This document shows positions 62,677 through 64,000 of a stretch of DNA of 64,000 bases, piece after piece. Source of the stretch: Moritella sp. Urea-trap-13 (GTDB lineage Bacteria; Pseudomonadota; Gammaproteobacteria; Enterobacterales; Moritellaceae); the NCBI RefSeq assembly GCF_002836355.1, contig NZ_PJCA01000031.1:1302001-1366000 (forward strand), written 5' to 3'. The position numbers and the translations under genes are program-made. Position 1 is the first letter of the stretch; each line of letters starts with the position of its first letter. Under the pieces are notes generated by a model. That model saw only the letters and a list, made by a program, of their open reading frames with translations, was not told where the DNA came from and made no database searches.

Positions 62677-63332
62677 TGAAACAAGTATCTAAAGATGACA
62701 ATTTCTACTTTTTACTGGTGGCATTATTAGGGCTATTGTTCACCAGTGCCATGTTACAACAGCTTTTCAATGGTGGTCAGAGAACTATTCTGGCCTTGAT
62801 TATTATTTGTTTGGCTGTTTCGATTGCTGGCGTTAAGCACAAGCCCTATTTCTATCGAAATTGGTATGTTTTTTTACTTAGCCTCGCCGCAATATCAGGT
62901 AGTATTAGCTTTTTAGATGAATATGACTTTTCTCTAGTGACATTATTCTCCTTGCTAGTTTTTCTACTCTCTCATACCTTCGCTGCGTTAAAACAAGTAA
63001 TGTTAAGTGAGTACGTCAGTAAAAATCAGATTATTGGTTCGATATGTGTTTATCTACTGATTGGAGTCTCATGGTCAATTATTTATCTAATCCAGATAGA
63101 ACTTTTCCCACAGGCATTTAACGGTATCGAGGCTAAACCTTGGTTTGACAATATGTTTGAAGTGGTTTATTTCAGTTTTATCACGTTAACAACAGTGGGT
63201 TATGGGGATATTTCCCCTGCGTTACCCATACCGAGGTTCTTTGTTTTTATTGAAGCTATTTTAGGCAGTTTTTACTTGGCCATTATGGTGGCAAGTTTAG
63301 TCAGTAATCGATTAAATCAACCACCTCGCTAA
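62673..63332 (+). CDS. Voltage-independent potassium channel (ion-channel domain)
   Basis: The 219-residue protein has about four N-terminal spans, then the pore module: span (about 121-141), pore helix, selectivity filter TVGYGD (174-179), and the last span (about 189-212, FVFIEAILGSFYLAIMVASLVSN). It has no RCK or other regulatory domain. It overlaps the AI-2E gene (ATGA), and so is probably translationally coupled to it. It may set membrane potential or help in osmotic balance. Confidence 0.9.
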   Translation: MMKQVSKDDNFYFLLVALLGLLFTSAMLQQLFNGGQRTILALIIICLAVSIAGVKHKPYFYRNWYVFLLSLAAISGSISFLDEYDFSLVTLFSLLVFLLSHTFAALKQVMLSEYVSKNQIIGSICVYLLIGVSWSIIYLIQIELFPQAFNGIEAKPWFDNMFEVVYFSFITLTTVGYGDISPALPIPRFFVFIEAILGSFYLAIMVASLVSNRLNQPPR

Positions 63333-63476
63333 TAGCAATAATTTGGGGAACAGAGCCTCATCTACCACAGTATAAATCTCAGTTTTTGTCCATTCACTTA
63401 CAGTTTTTAATGATCATTCTCCAGCCTGTGCATTAAGTGACATTACAGCTAAAAGAGAAACAGTAAATATTTTTAT
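63312..63476 (-). pseudogene. Remnant of a small exported protein gene
   Basis: On the minus strand one frame reads KIFTVSLLAVMSLNAQAGE, a typical signal peptide, then TGA, and then continues KTVSEWTKTEIYTVVDEALF to a stop at 63312. No start codon remains in frame: an ATA sits where ATG would be, and AAGGA-ATG pairs just upstream are in another frame. The end overlaps the channel gene. I read this as a decayed gene of a short secreted protein. Confidence 0.4.
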
Positions 63477-63672
63477 ACCTCATCATAAAATTCCTTAAAT
63501 ATACCAGCAAGTCTATATAGACTTAAATAATTTCTGGCATAATTAATTATAAGAACAAGGGTTTTAAACAATACAAATCGTATATATATGTATAAAATAC
63601 GGTAATAAACCATAATTAATTAAGCATTACCGCATCGTTAATTTACCGCTATCTGTGCGCAAAAGGGATCAC
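63477..63672. other. Spacer upstream of pspB
   Basis: AT-rich, about 195 bases. No good sigma-54 site is found: TGGCAT at 63536-63541 lacks the TTGC element at the right distance. No pspA precedes pspB here. Confidence 0.3.
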
Positions 63673-63894
63673 ATGGATTTAATTGAAGTACCTCTCAGCA
63701 TTTTTTTAATCATAGTCGCACCACTGTGGCTGATTTTACATTACCGTAGTAAGCGCCAAACTAATCAAGGACTATCAGAAAAAGATCAAGAAAACCTGCA
63801 CTCGCTAATTGAACGCACGGAAAAGCTACAAGATCGTATTATCTCACTCGAACTGATCTTAGATGAAGAGTCGCCGAAATGGAGAGATAGATGA
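63673..63894 (+). CDS. pspB: Phage-shock protein B
   Basis: PspB is a small inner-membrane protein that with PspC senses envelope stress. From ATG 63673 (AAGGG seven bases before) it has 73 residues: a span (about 5-25, VPLSIFLIIVAPLWLILHY) and a basic then coiled cytoplasmic tail ending in SLELILDEESPKWRDR, very like E. coli PspB. An ATG 18 bases upstream gives no family match. Its stop overlaps the pspC start (ATGA). pspA is not upstream. Confidence 0.9.
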   Translation: MDLIEVPLSIFLIIVAPLWLILHYRSKRQTNQGLSEKDQENLHSLIERTEKLQDRIISLELILDEESPKWRDR

Positions 63895-64000
63895 TCAACA
63901 AACAGCTATATCGAGACACTCAAAATGGCAAACTCGGTGGTGTATGTGCTGGGTTAGCGACAGCCCTTGGCGCGGAAGTTTGGTTGGTTCGACTGTTATT
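63891..64000 (+). CDS. pspC: Phage-shock protein C, partial (N-terminus)
   Basis: The visible 36 codons read MINKQLYRDTQNGKLGGVCAGLA and then ALGAEVWLVRL, a clear PspC N-terminus with the GGVCAGLA motif. It starts inside the pspB stop (four-base overlap). The gene runs off the end of the window. Confidence 0.88.
   Translation, partial: MINKQLYRDTQNGKLGGVCAGLATALGAEVWLVRLL

Noticed and set aside
63534-63560. Possible sigma-54 promoter for pspB
   Set aside because: TGGCAT is present but the TTGC box at the required four-base spacing is not.

Overview
This window looks like chromosomal DNA of a marine, cold-adapted gammaproteobacterium near Moritella, Psychromonas or Vibrio. I infer this from gene content: Vibrio-type TonB2 genes with a TtpC-like ExbB, the htpG-adk-hemH order, folE divergent from moeA-moeB, an isolated cold-shock gene with a long leader, and a free-standing acyl-CoA-binding protein. 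Base composition is AT-leaning and even. I see no rRNA, tRNA, CRISPR array, transposase or phage gene. Both ends cut genes: an unknown gene at base 1 and pspC at base 64000.

Region 1-14.6 kb is core metabolism: aroG, a yciU-type DNA-mimic gene, argA, hemH, adk, htpG (with a clear heat-shock promoter), a glutathione peroxidase, rnb, folE and the moeA-moeB pair. Region 14.6-25.4 kb holds a membrane protein of unknown family, an acyl-CoA-binding protein, a cold-shock gene, carbonic anhydrase, nhaA, zwf-pgl, an orphan type IV pilin, a GST and udp with a CRP-like site.

Region 25.5-35.6 kb is envelope and transport. It has a tightly overlapping three-gene operon (porin-like barrel, DUF4056-like lipoprotein, Omp85-type barrel), an EEP-family hydrolase, a CaCA-family antiporter behind a probable yybP-ykoY (Mn2+) riboswitch, a hemerythrin-DUF2249-polytopic membrane operon, and a divergent fatty acid hydroxylase/sterol desaturase gene. 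Region 35.9-45.8 kb is an iron-uptake block on the minus strand: a TonB-dependent siderophore receptor with a Fur-like box, then DUF3450, TtpC-like ExbB, ExbB, ExbD, TonB and a TPR protein, all overlapping or closely spaced, with a CpxAR-like two-component system upstream.

Region 46-55.4 kb is mixed: PilZ, META/DUF4377 lipoprotein, an ionotropic-glutamate-receptor-like protein without the potassium filter, an unknown lipoprotein, an OhrR-like regulator, a cytoplasmic MCP, an alkyltransferase-like protein, acylphosphatase, an M14 carboxypeptidase, and a TetR-hydrolase pair sharing an operator-like motif. Region 55.5-59.1 kb is the most unusual part: two DUF413 paralogues flank a minus-strand pair made of rimK and a formimidoylglutamase-like protein that has lost most metal ligands; a 51-residue GTG-start gene lies next to it. 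Region 59.4-64 kb is a plus-strand run: HlyD adaptor, DUF2955 permease, AI-2E-family protein, a TVGYGD potassium channel, then pspB and pspC.
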